DNA from: Dichetophora obliterata
Lineage: Eukaryota; Arthropoda; Insecta; Diptera; Sciomyzidae
Assembly (NCBI GenBank): GCA_963920525.1
Contig: OY986439.1
Span: forward strand, 210,231,406-210,295,405
Reading direction: 5' to 3'
DNA length: 64,000 bases
Part shown: positions 33,711 to 45,904 of the stretch, piece after piece
Numbering within the stretch: position 1 is the stretch's first letter
Layout: every line of letters starts with the position of its first letter
Program-made: the position numbers and the translations under genes
The notes under the pieces: model-generated
Databases searched by the model: none
Told to the model about the DNA's origin: nothing
What the model saw: only the letters and a program-made list of their open reading frames with translations

Positions 33711-35852
33711 ACTAGCTGAAACCCGGCGCGTTGCTGCCACTCTCCCTATTCAAACGCCCATAAAATGTTATCACTTAAACAGCATGTCTAAATTGAGGTC
33801 AAATACTGAATTCTGAGACTGTGCGACCTATATCCACAAAGCTATTCGATATAACAAATTTGGGTTGTATAGGAAGTGCCACTCTCTCTTCATCACCGCT
33901 AATAGAATGTAATCAATTAAACTGGATGTCTACATGGAGGTCGAATACCGAATTCCAAAACTGTGCGACATATAACTCCAAAACTATTCGATAGCACAAA
34001 TTTTGATTGTATGGGAGGTGCCACTCTCCTTTTCCCTACGCCCATAAAATTTTAGCAATGAAACTGCATGAGTACATTGAGGTCGAATACTGAATTTTGA
34101 GGCTGAGTTACCTATTACTCCAAATCTATTCGATATCGCAAATTTGGGTTCAATTGGAGGTGTCACGCCCCCCCGACAAACTCTAAAAAATTTTATCAGT
34201 AAATCTGCAAGCGTAAATTTTGGTCGAATACTGAGTTCCGACGCTGTGTGACCTTGAACTACAAAGCTATTCGATATCACAAATTTTCGTTGTATGGGAG
34301 GTGCCACTCCCCCTTGATCTACGCTCATAAAATGTAATCAATGAAACTGCATGTGTACATTGAGGTCCAATACTGAATTCCAAAGCTGTGAGACTTATAA
34401 CCCCAATGCTATTTGATATCTCTAATTTGGGTTAAATGGGAGGTTTCACGCCCCCTTGTCGTACGCCCATAAAATGTAATTAATGAAACTGCATGTATAA
34501 ATTGGGGCCGAATACTGAATTCTGACGCTGATATTCAATATCGCAAATTTACGTTAAATGGGAGGTGCCACGCCCCTCTTACCAATGAACATAGATTGAA
34601 TCAATGAAACTGCATGTGTATATTGAGGTCGAATACTGAATTTCGGCGTTGTACGACTTATAACTCTAAAACTATTTGATAGCACAAAGTTGGGTTGTAT
34701 GGGAAGTGCCACTCCCCTTTGCCCTACGACGACAAAATGTAAGTATTGAAAATGCATGTATAAATTTAGGTCGAATACCGAATTCTTACGCTGTCAACCT
34801 ATAACTTCAAAGCAATACGAAATCGCAAATTTGGGTTGTAAGGGAGATGTCACGCCTCCCTGTCCAACGCCCATAAAGTAAAACCATTGAAACTGCATGT
34901 GTAAATTGAGGTCAAAAACTGAATTCCAAAGATGAATTCCTATAACTTCAAAGCTATTCGATATCACAAATTTGGGTTGTATCGGAGGTGCCCCTCCCCC
35001 TTGTCCACTCCCATAAAATTTCATCACAGAAACTGTACGTCTAAATTGTGGTCGAATACCGAATTTCTAAGCTGTGCGACCCATAACTCTAACTAAAGCT
35101 ATTCGATAACAACAATTTTTTATTTATATGTGGGAGGTAAAAGGGGGTGTGGCATTGCCCCTTAAACCATCTTGTACTCAAAGCAAAGCGTACTTACAAA
35201 ATTTGAGCTCAATCGGACCAATGGTTTCGAAGTATTTTGATATTTTCTTTAAAGTAGGCGTAGATGAATTGTGACCACGCCCATTTTTTCAAAGTTAATT
35301 ATAGTTATCATACGAACTTATTTATAAAATTTTAATTTCATACGACCAAAACCGTCTTAAATACAGCATTTTTATTGATTTGTGGGCGACAAAAGGGGGT
35401 GTGGTACATAACCTGCAAAGATACACACATGCAATTTCTTATGTGCACCCTCCACACAGACCCCAATCACCCCTGAAAATTTCATTGAAATCGGGCAAGC
35501 CGTCTAGGAGGAGTATGCGAACAGGAAGTTTTGCCACTTAATTTTATATATATAGATATCAAAACAGTGGGCGCAAAAGTGGGCGTGGTCAATTTTTCTT
35601 TCAGTAAACACTTAAATTGGATTACTACGAACATTTGAAAAAAAAATTATCCAAATCGGTCCAGCCGTTTTCCGATTTGAGATAAATCAAAAAAAGTGGG
35701 CGCAAAGTGGGCGTGGTCAATTTTTCTTTCCGTAAAAACCTAAGTTGGACTATTACGAACATTTAAAAAAAAAATTATCCAAATCGGTTCAGCCGTTCTC
35801 AACTGATGCAATTACCAACGAACGACATTTGATTTTTATTTATATAGATTTT
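33711..35852. repeat. Composite interspersed repeat, ~2.1 kb, carrying a tandem array
   Basis: It opens with ACTAGCTGAAACCCGGCGCG, holds ten ~141-bp units to about 35060, then a unique part (GGGGGTGTGGCATTGCC, TGACCACGCCCATTTTTTC). It ends with two direct copies of a GTGGGCGTGGTCAATTTTTC ... AAATCGGTCCAGCCG block at about 35572-35670 and 35697-35800, before TTTTATTTATATAGAT. The start, satellite core and terminal motif also occur separately at 19.8, 23.7 and 26.1 kb. Confidence 0.7.
33757..35060. repeat. Ten-unit ~141-bp tandem array
   Basis: Units start near 33757, 33899, 34041, 34181, 34324, 34465, 34588, 34730, 34869 and 35008. Nine spacings are 139-143 bp except one of 123 bp. Each unit holds CCCATAAAAT, GAAACTGCATGTGTAAATT, GAGGTCGAATACTGAATTC, CTATTCGATATCACAAATTT, TTGTATGGGAGGTG and CCACGCCCCC. 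Minus-strand frames here (33984-35027) are the repeat read as protein. Confidence 0.92.
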
Positions 35853-37125
35853 TCATAAATTCGCTTGTTTTTAATAATCGTACCTAATAATTTTTTGATG
35901 ACTTTTAAAAAACCACGTCTTGGCCATTTTTCTCTTAATTGCTAGAAAACCAATCATCCGATTTGGCTAAAATTTTTCTTCGTTAAAGTCAACACACAAA
36001 TGCATTGAAAAAAATCTCTCAAACCAATCGTAATTTAATTTTTTTATGCCGAAAAGACTTAACAAAATTTTAAATGCATTTATCTCAAAACCACTTTTTC
36101 GCGATTGGTTGTAATGAAAACATATCGAAAAATTTGTAAGATTTAAATTTTGCTCCTCATACTTTAAGGCATCAGTCATTCTCGTCGAAAACAGAATCAT
36201 GAGGCTAGCTCCAAAAACTACTGAGCATGACCCATTACAATTACTAAAAAAACACTTTTTTAAAATTTTTAGATGCGGAAGCTACAGTGCCGTTGTTTTG
36301 TGAACGACCCTCTTAATTCTTATTCCGGCAATAATGGCATTAGTTCTTAACAGCATTTTCGTTTAGCTTTTTATTTTCAAATGATGCTGAACAATTTTTT
36401 TATTACATACCTTAAGGGCATATCTTTTTTTTTGTCTACTTTGACACAACGAAAAAATGTTTTATCAAATATCAGTATTTATCTATTAAAAAAAAAACCG
36501 TTTGTCGATATCTTTAATTTTTTTTTTGTTTAATTTAATTTTTAGCGAGGCATTAAAATGTGGGTCAAAAAGTTTATGTTTAAAAAGATAAGAATTTTTA
36601 TTTAAAAATAAAAATAGTTTGTATACCTACTAACTATATTATTATTATTACTACTATATTACTAAGAATTTACATAAATGTTTCAAAAATAAAAAACATT
36701 TTTTTTCTATCCCAGCTAGGCTTCAACTAACTTGTTTTTTGGCAAAATTAACGAGGCAATGATATTTTAATGCGATTTTTTCAATTTTAAAAGCACAAAA
36801 GTACCAATTAATTCTAAAAGCAATTTCATAGTACCTGCTTTTAACTTTGTTGTTTCATCAAGAATGTTTTTTGTCAGTGTTGTTAAACTCTTGAATATTT
36901 TACCAAATCTAATTAAAAAAATTTGAAATTTTAAGCACTTTGATTTGACAGTCAAGGGTTTTTATAATTTATAGTTTCAAATTTTGTTATAAATTTATAA
37001 AATATGCTTTTATAATAGTTTTAAGTCTATATACTCATGATTACATATGTTTGAAATTTACCATGAGTCGTTGTACTAAATAAGACTTTCAGTCTTACTG
37101 TCTCATTGCCATTAAATCTAATAAT
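35853..37125. other. AT-rich intergenic stretch, no gene seen
   Basis: No paired repeat or credible frame. The frames at 35967-36200 and 36767-36955 have no recognisable content. Confidence 0.35.
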
Positions 37126-37346
37126 AAATAAATAATAAAATAATAAAAAAAAAATAAAAAATTAAAAAAATAAAAAATTAAAAAAATAAAAAATTAAAAA
37201 AAAATAAAAAATAAAAAAAATAAAAAAATAAAAAAAAATTAAAAAATAAAAAAATAAAAAAAAAATTAAAAATAAAAAATAAAAAAAATTAAATAATATA
37301 AAATATTAAAATAAAAAAATAAAATAATAAAAAAAATAAAAAAAAT
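37126..37346. repeat. A-rich low-complexity tract (AAAAAATAAAAAATT)n
   Basis: About 220 bp almost entirely of A with periodic T. Confidence 0.95.
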
Positions 37347-37594
37347 CCTTAAATTTTTTGTCAAATTTGGACAAAATGATTCCGAGTAATTTTCACTTTT
37401 CATGTTGGCTTCTTTTCAGTTGTTAAAAAAACTTTGTACATTAAAAAAGTGAAAAACTCCCATAAAGTTGTTTCACACTATAAACTAATGCCTGTGTTTT
37501 ATTGTAATCAAATTTTCCAAGAAAAATGCTGGCTCCGAAAGAAAAATTTGTATTTTAATACTTTTTATATACGTTTTGCTTCTATAACTATAAT

Positions 37595-37801
37595 CAGCTC
37601 TATCGGGAATTCTTTTTCACGCGGAATTGGAAAAGGGAGTTTTCAGTTTTAAGTTAAAGCTCAAATACATTTTGAAAATTTTTCTTCTACGGTTGATAAA
37701 CAAATTTGCATTTAAAATTTTCAAAATGTTCTTAAGCTTTATCATAAAAATAAAAAGTCCCTTTTCCGAATTCGCATGAAAAATTATTCCCGATAGGTCT
37801 G
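37595..37801. mobile_element. MITE, 207 bp, same family as 48232-48453
   Basis: CAGCTCTATCGGGAAT (left) and CAGACCTATCGGGAAT (right, read inward) are flanked by AAT on both sides. Subterminal GCGGAATTGGAAAAGGGA and its inverted partner continue the arms to about 60 bp. Confidence 0.78.
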
Positions 37802-40395
37802 AATGTTTCCAATATCCCAATGGGAATGTGCCAAATCGGTATTCAATAAACGTGGTTTAAATTCTGATTGTTTATTAAATTGAGTTGAGTTTTATATTCA
37901 AGTTTTTAATACTTTAAATTTACGTTATGTAAAAAAAATTTTTAATGCATCCAAAAAAATTTCCTTTGATTTAAAAAAAAAAACAAGTTAAATATTCAAT
38001 GATTCTAGGATTTTTTTTTAGTGTAAGTAGGATATTTGTAAGAAGAAAATCTGTTTAAAGCCTTTGATATTTTGTGTCATTCTATTTTAAAGTGCGCCGA
38101 TAAGTCGAGGTCAAAAATTAGTATACTAGGCAATATTTGAGCATATGAGTAATAAATATTATGGCTTGTCCAAAATGCATTGCCAAAGAGAAAGACTGAT
38201 TAAAAATTTCGTATAAACTAATTGGCTAGCACAAGTTTCTTTATACAGAGCCAAATTATAAATTGGTATAAAATGTTAACATTATAATGACCATAAAACG
38301 AATGCTACACATGTAAGTGAAGAGAAATAAACATCAAAAAATATGCAACAAAGAATGTTTCGTGTAACACAAGTAGATACTCTTATTTTGGACAGTTGTA
38401 CATAAAGCAACTCCACTGATTACGACGCACTAGTTACGCACTAAATTTTCTTGAGATGCATTTCTAGCATTATAAAAATGTAAAGCTGGCATTTGTTTTT
38501 TAAATTGCTTAAGACAGCATTCATATTACATTTTTTTTTGACAAATACTTTTCAATTTCTATGTATTTTAACTAAAAAAGAGAATATTCATTTGTTTACA
38601 CTTCAGAATCTAATGTTTTAAACTTTAAATTTAAAGACATGCAAAACTCCAAATAAAAATTCGACAAAAGAGCAAAATTGTAAAGTATGTGTCATTTTAA
38701 AAATTTTGCTGTCTTGTGTAAACAAATTTAAATTTTAAATTTAAAACAAAAAATATAATATAGCAGTTACTCATTTTCAATTAAAGTTAAATTAAACTTT
38801 TTACCAATTCTCTTGTTCTCAACAATTTTAAAATTGTCTGTTAAATTTAAAACGTAACAGCAACGGTTCTGCTCAAACTGTTAAAAAAGTGTTCTGTTAT
38901 AAGCATAACATAAATCTTGTTAACAGAGTTAATTTCTGTTGTCTGCTCTGTATCAAGGAGAGCAACATAAAATTGCATTTTACAGCTAGTCTGTAAAAAA
39001 ATGCAATGCAAGCTTTTCGGCATAACGAATAAAATCTACTCAAACCAACTTTCAACAGCAGCGAAAGATTATTGCATACTTTTAGTTGCGGCTATGTTAT
39101 CAAATTCTTAACCCATTCACAACGAAGCTGTTGAAGACGACCCACATCTTTCCAGATCAGACGGCATGTGCTATAAATGCTCTTTATTTTATTAAAACAC
39201 TTGATGTTTAGTACATCTTAACAATTACTTTAAGAAATTGCTTTAAAAAATGAATGCTATAACTACACCTGTTTTAGCCATATTTTGCTTTTATATATCT
39301 TACTTAATTTTTGAACTTTTAATATCTTGAAGTGAGAATTTCAGTTGTTTTTTCTTGAAATCACAGTAAAATGTAAGCGAAAATCACTGTCATTCACAAT
39401 AGCATATCTATCGGGCGTATGAAAACGATAATTCGAAAGCTTGATTTTTACGATACGCTTGCAAGCGTTTATCGTCTATAGTATAAAAATTCATAATAGG
39501 TGGGTAAGGTAGGTATTATTTTCCTGCATATTTGCAATAACAAAAGGCTTTTATTTGCATCAACCTCAAGTTAAGCACGAGGCTCTGAGCACAAGCCTTG
39601 AAATCCCTGCCTCTAGCTTAATTTCTGCAAAATACAATCTGCTGCTGTTTAAGCAGTCAAAATGCTTTACTGCAACCCTCTTTTTGGCATTGCAAACTAA
39701 GCTGAAGCTACACAATAGAAACCACAAAAGCTCCCCTATTTTTCGGTATTTTTTTCTTAATAGAAATAACGTAAGAATTTTGCAAAGCATAAAAAATATG
39801 AATCTCGTAATAATGAAATCTTCACCTAAAACTTTCTTCAACTACACAGAAGCAAACTTAATACTTTGTCTGCTAGAAACCAAAAACAAATAGAATTTCA
39901 TGCTGAAAAAAAGACAAAATAACCTTAAAGCTGTAAATAAGGAAACCTTTTCAAGTGGTACTGACAACCCTTAAAAACGTAGACAAAACTTAACACCGCA
40001 GCTGTTTTTTGCGCCGTGTCCCCCGTCAATCAAGACGATAAAAAAAATAACCACAAGGCAAGGATTTCTGATTAAGTTCGCATGAAGCATTCTAAAGCGT
40101 TTTTGTTGGTGTGAGGGTGTTAATTTTGAAGGGTGCCAGAGATTTTTTGGAATTCTTTATTATGTGCCTCAGTTGCATTAGTCAGCAAACACAATATTGG
40201 CCGAAGGAGAGAAAGCAGTTTATCCCTTTATTTGTCAGAATTTAGTATTTTAAGGCTCACGTTTAGAAAGCGTGCAAAAAGTGAGCACAAGGATTGAACA
40301 AATATGGCTGACACATATTATTTCTAAGAAAGTAAAGTTCACACTAAATAAATATTTTCTTCAAAACACATATAAGATTAATAAACTAACGTTTT
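37802..40395. other. AT-rich intergenic stretch, no gene accepted
   Basis: The 112-codon frame at 39555-39893 opens at TTG and has no motif. A lone TTAACCCATTCACAACG near 39108 looks like one end of a TTAA element, but I found no partner. Confidence 0.35.
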
Positions 40396-40397
40396 TA

Positions 40398-41926
40398 CAG
40401 TGAACTTCCCCAACTTAAAGTGTCAAGGGACCAGAATTTAACTTCGAGTTACGGAAAATTCGAGTTATAGAATAAATTATTTTCTAAATTATTTAATTTG
40501 TGTCTGCGAAGTGATTTCTTTAAAAAATTGTTGGCGGTGGAATATCTTCAACTTCATCAGATTTATCACTTTCATATAGTTGTTAAGTCCCCAGTAGTTC
40601 GCGGCATCATTGACGAACTTTTCGTGATGATTTCGTAAAGGAAGTTTCTGCATGAGCTGCTGGACTTAAAAAGAATTCATACAAAATATAATGCAAAGTA
40701 GCGATTGTCAGCGCCCATATTTTTCCACTCTATTCAAAAACAACTTCAAGATATTCATGATTGTTGTAATTCGCCGAATCGTTCAGAGGCTAAAATGTAG
40801 AGTTCGCAAACTATTGATGACACTAAACAATCAATAATTTCATAGTATCATTACTATCGATGGTTTTCGATAGTATTTAACCATAATTGACACCACTGTT
40901 TAGGTGTCATTGCCATTGCTGTCGAATTCGCTTGATTTTGAAAATCTGGTATAATTTTTTCCTGTTGTTGTCGAGTGAAAGCGCAGGTGATGTTTCTTTT
41001 AAATGTATGAGCATTGTGTTGATTTGGAAGATGGGTGATAGTTAGTTAGAAGTTGAAAAGATGGAGTAGTTTCAGTGAAGATTTGTTTTAAATTTGCACA
41101 GCTCAAAACTGGCAAGGAGATTATAGAGTTGAGAGAGAATGAAATATTTTTATCTCCTATCAAATATATCGCACGACGTTGAATTCGGTCCAGAAACATG
41201 TTTCGATTTTAATTCCTGGACGAATTTTCTTTATATTCCTGTCTACTTTGCATTAACGAAACTTTCTCAACATTTCGATATTGGGTTCGTGCATGATAAA
41301 TGCCGACGTTTCTGCATTGCATCTTGCACGAATTTGGAACATTTATATGAAATTTTCGTCAATGAAATGTATGGCCAAATCAGCATGTTTCGTCAAGGAT
41401 CAAGAAAAATCGTACATGATTCATTTGAGATTTCTTCAAGACCGGAACTACTGGGTCAATAAGCATCTTCTTGTGTACTGTAAAATGAGCCACACTTACC
41501 TTGCAAATTCAAAAAATCTCTTTACTTACACAAAACATATACCAACAAAATACACACAGCACAAGAAACAATAACTTTTATTTCTTTCGACGCAAGCTAA
41601 CAAAGACGCCATGCAAATTTTTTCCATGCCGTTGCAGCGCGATGCGATGCTCCGACAAAGTCAATTCTTCGAATTACAACACACACAGAAATATTGAAGT
41701 TGTTGTAAGTGAGAGAAATTCGAGTTATGGAGATGAATATGCTTGAAAATCTTCCTAATACAAATGAGATTTTGGTTCAAGTTGAAGATAAATTCGAGTT
41801 AGGGAAATTCGAGTTATGGATATGAAAATATAAAAAAAATTTCTTGAGAAAGCAAAAAGCACAAATACTACTTCGAGTTGTAAAGAATTTCAAGTTACGG
41901 AGGTTCGAATTAGGGAAGTTTCACTG
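40398..41926. mobile_element. pogo/Tigger-like element, 1529 bp
   Basis: CAGTGAACTTCCCCAACTT (left) and CAGTGAAACTTCCCTAATTC (right, read inward) are flanked by TA at 40396-40397 and 41927-41928. Subterminal repeats of TTCGAGTTAYGGA occur near both ends (40445-40470 and 41715-41905). TA duplication, CAGTG termini and TTCGAGTTA repeats resemble known pogo/Tigger ends. The interior holds only broken frames with no DDE motif that I can identify, so it is non-autonomous or heavily decayed. Part of it (41281-41465) also occurs at 30305-30530. Confidence 0.75.
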
Positions 41927-41928
41927 TA

Positions 41929-42706
41929 AAATATATATAAATATATATATTTGGAGTTTTTTTTTTGTTGTTTGTGTTATGACGAGAACTAAATAAACTT
42001 TTCACAAAAATTTTAAAAAATAATAAAAATTTTGAAGTTTCTTATCCAAAAACTTTTTTATCCATAAAATCGATCTAATATGTGGGTTTGATATATGATA
42101 TTTTTTTCGGCTTTTAATTAAAATTTTAGGTAAATCAAAATAGCAAAAAAAAAAAGTACAATATTTTCTGGAATGTTCTACGTCGTTTACTCTATAATTT
42201 TTAATTTTTGGACATTTGGGGGTTCACTTCAACTCGTTCGAAGACTTTTCTGTTTTGAATAACAATGATTTTTAATAACATTTCTTAACTTATACTAAAT
42301 AAAAAATTTTCAAATCTTTATATGAAATTCTTAGAGGCTGCTGAAAGAATTGGAAAGTTATTTGGAATTATTTAATACATTTTTCTACATAGGAAATTTT
42401 AGCCAAAGTCTGTGGTTTTGAATAACACTTTGAAATATTTGGAATAAAAAAGTTTTGCATTTAAAAAGCAATTCTACATCACTATATCTAAATATTTATT
42501 AAGTTACATCAAGACTTATAGACATTCAGGCTACAGTTAAATTATTTTATAACTTACAGAAATAGTTGAAAAAAATTTTAACAAAAATTGAAACAACTTG
42601 AAACAATTTTTATCATAAAAAAAATAAATTGGCCATTCCAGCATTTCCTTGGAAGAAATGATGTGGGTGGAATTGATCTATTGATCAATTTTGTTGTGTG
42701 TGTCAG
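41929..42706. other. AT-rich stretch; right part matches 59.1-59.3 kb
   Basis: From about 42590 the sequence resembles 59120-59330 (ATTGGCC/ATTGGCT, GATCAATT, AACACAAATGATGG/AACACAAATGATCA, TTATGTTCTCAAGAAA), continuing after the MITE to about 43030. Confidence 0.5.
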
Positions 42707-42708
42707 TA

Positions 42709-42949
42709 AGGGCCAATTTTTCAGTGCGAGTTTAAACTCTAGTCAAATTAAACTGAGATTAACTCACCAAAATTGGACGTTGAAACTCGGTTTAACTAGA
42801 TATTTTAGCATTCGTTGATGTTAAATTGACTTAAATTATCATGTAATGTGTTTCTTGTTTGCCTAAACCGATTTTAAACGTCAAATTTTGGTGAGTTAAG
42901 CTGGGTTTAATTTGACTAGAGTTAAAACTCGCACTGAAAAATTGGCCCT
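42709..42949. mobile_element. TA-flanked MITE with ~85-bp inverted repeats, 241 bp
   Basis: AGGGCCAATTTTTCAGTGCG is perfectly inverted at the right end, and the arms continue with few mismatches for about 85 bp (GTCAAATTAAAC, CTCACCAAAATT). TA flanks at 42707-42708 and 42950-42951 suggest Tc1/mariner-type mobilisation. About 70% of its length can form a hairpin. Confidence 0.9.
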
Positions 42950-43629
42950 TAGTGTTTAAACACAAATGATGGAGAACTAATCCTTCGAGTTTTATGCCGA
43001 CACCAAAAGGCTTATGTTCTCAAGAAACTTTACATGGCAATTTTTACTCTCTGAGGTTTGCTATTAGCTGCAGTTAGCTTATGATTATTTCGGTCATAAG
43101 CTCGGTAACATTTCTTTTTAAGTCTTAAAAGGCACTTCATTCTTTCATTTTTCTTTGATAAAATCTTTTAGTGTTTCAAACTACCACTTTTATGGTCAAA
43201 CTCTAAAACATAAATAACATGGCACCTCAACCGTTTTCTATTGGAATTCATTAACTGAAGAAAATTAAAATTAAATTGTACAAATCATGTTTTTCGAGGT
43301 TAATAGACTTAAGACGATGAGTTACAAAAAGTTTATTTGTAAAAAGCTTGCACATTGTTTGGTAAGGGTTAAAGAAATACTGTTAAACTGTTACCTATAT
43401 AACTGTTATAGTACCATGGGATAAAATTTGAACCACTGAAAAATTAAACTTTGTGTTATGTTGGGACAAAATTCAACCCATTCAGGTTTGATGCTGTAGC
43501 TCTAAAGTACAGCGGCTTAAATTAGTCCCCACCAGCCGCCGCGCTTGTAAATCACCCGTGCTTAGCGCATACACGTGCTTACGCTCTTTGTCTTAACGTA
43601 ACCTGTAAAAATACAATTGTATCCAGTTC

Positions 43630-43760
43630 CAATAGTAATAAAAAATAAAAATAGTTTTGACTTTATTTTTTCTTGTACCTCAGAGTATTTTTTGAATGAA
43701 AGAAAAAATAAAAATATTTTGGACTTTATTTTTTTTTTGTACCTCAAGGGTATTTGTTAT
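43630..43760. repeat. ~64-bp tandem duplication
   Basis: AAAATAAAAATAGTTTTGAC ... TTGTACCTCAGAGTATTT is followed by a similar AAAATATTTTGGAC ... TTGTACCTCAAGGGTATTT. Confidence 0.7.
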
Positions 43761-44054
43761 AATAAAATTCCATACCTCAAAGGGTTAAAGCAATTAAAAA
43801 AGCTTTTTAATACCAATCAATGTGCCTTACCCTTTTTTAAGCATATTTTTTCAAGCAAAATAAATGAAAAATCGGTCATCAAGTACTGGCAACGCGACAG
43901 TTACTTGAGCGGATAGACTACTTTTAAATCCTTTAATGTTCACCATCTTATCTTGTGTCCCGATATTTTAACAAAGTCAAAAAAGCATATAATTCTGTAC
44001 TCCAGGACATCAATTTTTTAAATTTAAATTATTTTAACAAAAATTTTTTAAACA

Positions 44055-44150
44055 ATCTGAACAGCGTCCAAACACTGTTCAAACAGTGTTCAAACACTGT
44101 TCGAACAGTGGGCGTTTTAAAGCAATTTTCTATCATCAATTTTGTCTTCG
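44055..44150 (+). repeat. GAACAGTGG array, copy 1 (plus orientation)
   Basis: CTGAACAGCGTCCAAACACTGTTC runs into ACTGTTCAAACAGTGTTC and ends with GAACAGTGGGCGTTTTAAAG and CTATCATCAATTTTGTC. The same tail follows the arrays at 50.5 and 51.9 kb. A perfect 16-bp palindrome CACTGTTCGAACAGTG lies at 44095-44110. Confidence 0.75.
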
Positions 44151-44333
44151 AGCTTATGCCTAAACAAACAACATCAACAGCACCCGATTTCAAAAACAAA
44201 CGCATACGTTATTTTTATGCCTACAAATTCTTATGGAGTATCAATAAATAATGCGAGTTTTATATAAAAACAATTGCGAAATTCAAATCCGATTTGCATA
44301 AAATGCATATTTAGATTTTCGAAAAAACGCTTA

Positions 44334-44495
44334 ATTATATATGTTTGTACAGTATTTATTATACATATTTATGTGTACATACACTGAGAAAAAAGCATAC
44401 TAAAATCAAAGAAAATTATATATGTTTATACAGTATTTATTATATATATTTATATGTACATACACTGAGAAAAAAGAATACTAAAATCAAAAAAA
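44334..44495. repeat. 81-bp tandem duplication including a MITE end
   Basis: ATTATATATGTTTGTACAGT at 44334 recurs at 44415, and both units carry CACTGAGAAAAAAG. The second CACTGAG is the left end of the 44462 MITE. Confidence 0.85.
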
Positions 44496-44756
44496 TTTAA
44501 GTACTCAATATTTAAGAAAATTTTACTTGTTTTAGCGCCAAGGAATTTTTTTTTATTTTCAAATCGAACTTTTTCTTTGAAAGAACAAAATAATTTTCCA
44601 CACAAAGTATTAATTATTTCATTCAAAGAAAAATTATTTCTTTCAAAGAAAAATTTCCATATGAAAGAAAAAAAAATTCCTTGACGCTTTAATAAGTAAA
44701 ATTTTTTTAAATATTGAATAAATTTTCTTTGATTTTAGTATGATTTTTTCTGAGTG
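44462..44756. mobile_element. MITE with ACACTGAGAAAAAA ends, 295 bp
   Basis: Left arm ACACTGAGAAAAAAGAATAC with CTAAAATCAAA matches the right arm ACACTCAGAAAAAATCATAC with TAAAATCAAA read inward. The arms extend through AATTTTACTT and GCGCCAAGGAATT / GCGTCAAGGAATT, about 95 bp in all. Confidence 0.82.
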
Positions 44757-44781
44757 TGTTATTGATTTTTAAAAACAATTA

Positions 44782-45023
44782 AGGTATTCACAAAGTGTGC
44801 TTTCATGTCATATTGTCCTAAATTTTTACAACTAAAATTTACAAGATAAATAAATGCAAATAAGAAACAGCTGTTTGATTATGTTACTTCAATGGACATA
44901 GCTTTCAAAGTTGTAATATATTGGTACTTTTTTATATGGAAGGCAACAATAAAATGTTTACACTAGTGTAAAATCTTAGGACAATATGACATTATGACAT
45001 GATAGCACACCTTGTGAATACCC
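44782..45023. mobile_element. TA-flanked MITE, 242 bp
   Basis: AGGTATTCACAAAGTGTGCT (left) and GGGTATTCACAAGGTGTGCT (right, read inward) continue into TCATGTCAT...TATTGTCCTAA on both arms. TA flanks at 44780-44781 and 45024-45025. Confidence 0.82.
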
Positions 45024-45199
45024 TAAATATAAAAAATTAAACGAAGAAATTTTTACTTTCAAATCAAAAGTTTCACTTTTTTAAACAAATGCAAATTCTT
45101 TTGTTTTAAAAAATACTTTCCTTAAAACTTAAGAAATTTCAGATTTTTTAAAACAAAAACTTGTTTTTTTTAAAGTTGAATTTTTTTTCTGAGTGTATA

Positions 45200-45615
45200 A
45201 AGAATGACACTTGTTCGCCCAATGTTCGACCCTTGTTCAATCGCCAGAATTGGCCAGAAATACATTAAAATGGCTGATTAGGCTCTTTTGAGTATTTTTA
45301 AGGCCAATTTCGACCCTTGTTCAGCCATGCGGCATTTGTTTGACCGCTATTTGGCCGGTTATATCTTTAAAACATATACTTAATTATATGCATATGCTTA
45401 TTCATTATGATATATGTACTTATTATACATATTTATATGTATTTTTAAAGCATGACCCTTGTTCGCCCAATGTTCGATCCTTGTTCAATTGCTGTTTTGC
45501 CAGGATTACTTTAAAATGGCCGATTGTGCTCTTTTGAGTATTTTTAAGACAATGTTCGACCCTTGTTCAGCCGTGTGGCATTTGTTTGACCGTTATTTGG
45601 CCGATTATATTTTTA
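45200..45615 (-). repeat. GAACAGTGG arrays, copies 2 and 3 (minus orientation, 237-bp tandem)
   Basis: TTGTTCGCCCAATGTTCGAC at about 45211 recurs at about 45448. Each unit also has CTCTTTTGAGTATTTTTAAG, TTCGACCCTTGTTCAGCC and TTTGACCGYTATTTGGCC. Read on the minus strand these are the same motif order as the plus-strand copies. Confidence 0.8.
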
Positions 45616-45904
45616 CTCGGGTAATGTGAAAAATCCGAATATGTTAGTTGAATACATACAGAACCGATGGTAGCAACTAGAGAACATAACTTTAACCCTC
45701 TCATTTTTTTATTAAACTAGCCATGTATCCGAGAGAAAACTGATCTTTTCAGAGCAGACATTTTGTTGAAATCGTATATTCAGCAAGTATACAGTTAATA
45801 CTTTGTACCATACAAAGTACAAAAAAATTAGCTCTTTTCTGTGGAGTAAAAACAACTTGAATTGGCCGATGTTAAGGCAAAAGTATTTTTTTTGGTCTCG
45901 CTTC
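45616..45904. other. AT-rich spacer
   Basis: TTAACCCTCTCATTTTT near 45692 resembles a TTAA-element end, but no partner was found. Confidence 0.3.

Noticed and set aside
33984..35027. Three minus-strand frames with recurring GGVAPPIQPKF
   Set aside because: They are the ~141-bp tandem repeat read as protein.
33757..35060. CRISPR-like regular repeat array
   Set aside because: Whole units repeat without unique spacers, the DNA is eukaryotic in character and no cas genes are present; it is a satellite-type array.
39108..39125. Further TTAA-element ends at 39108 (TTAACCCATTC) and 45692 (TTAACCCTCTC)
   Set aside because: No inverted partner with TTAA was found for either; TTAA is common in AT-rich DNA.
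39555..39893. 112-codon frame
   Set aside because: Starts at TTG, overlaps an antisense frame of similar length, and has no motif.
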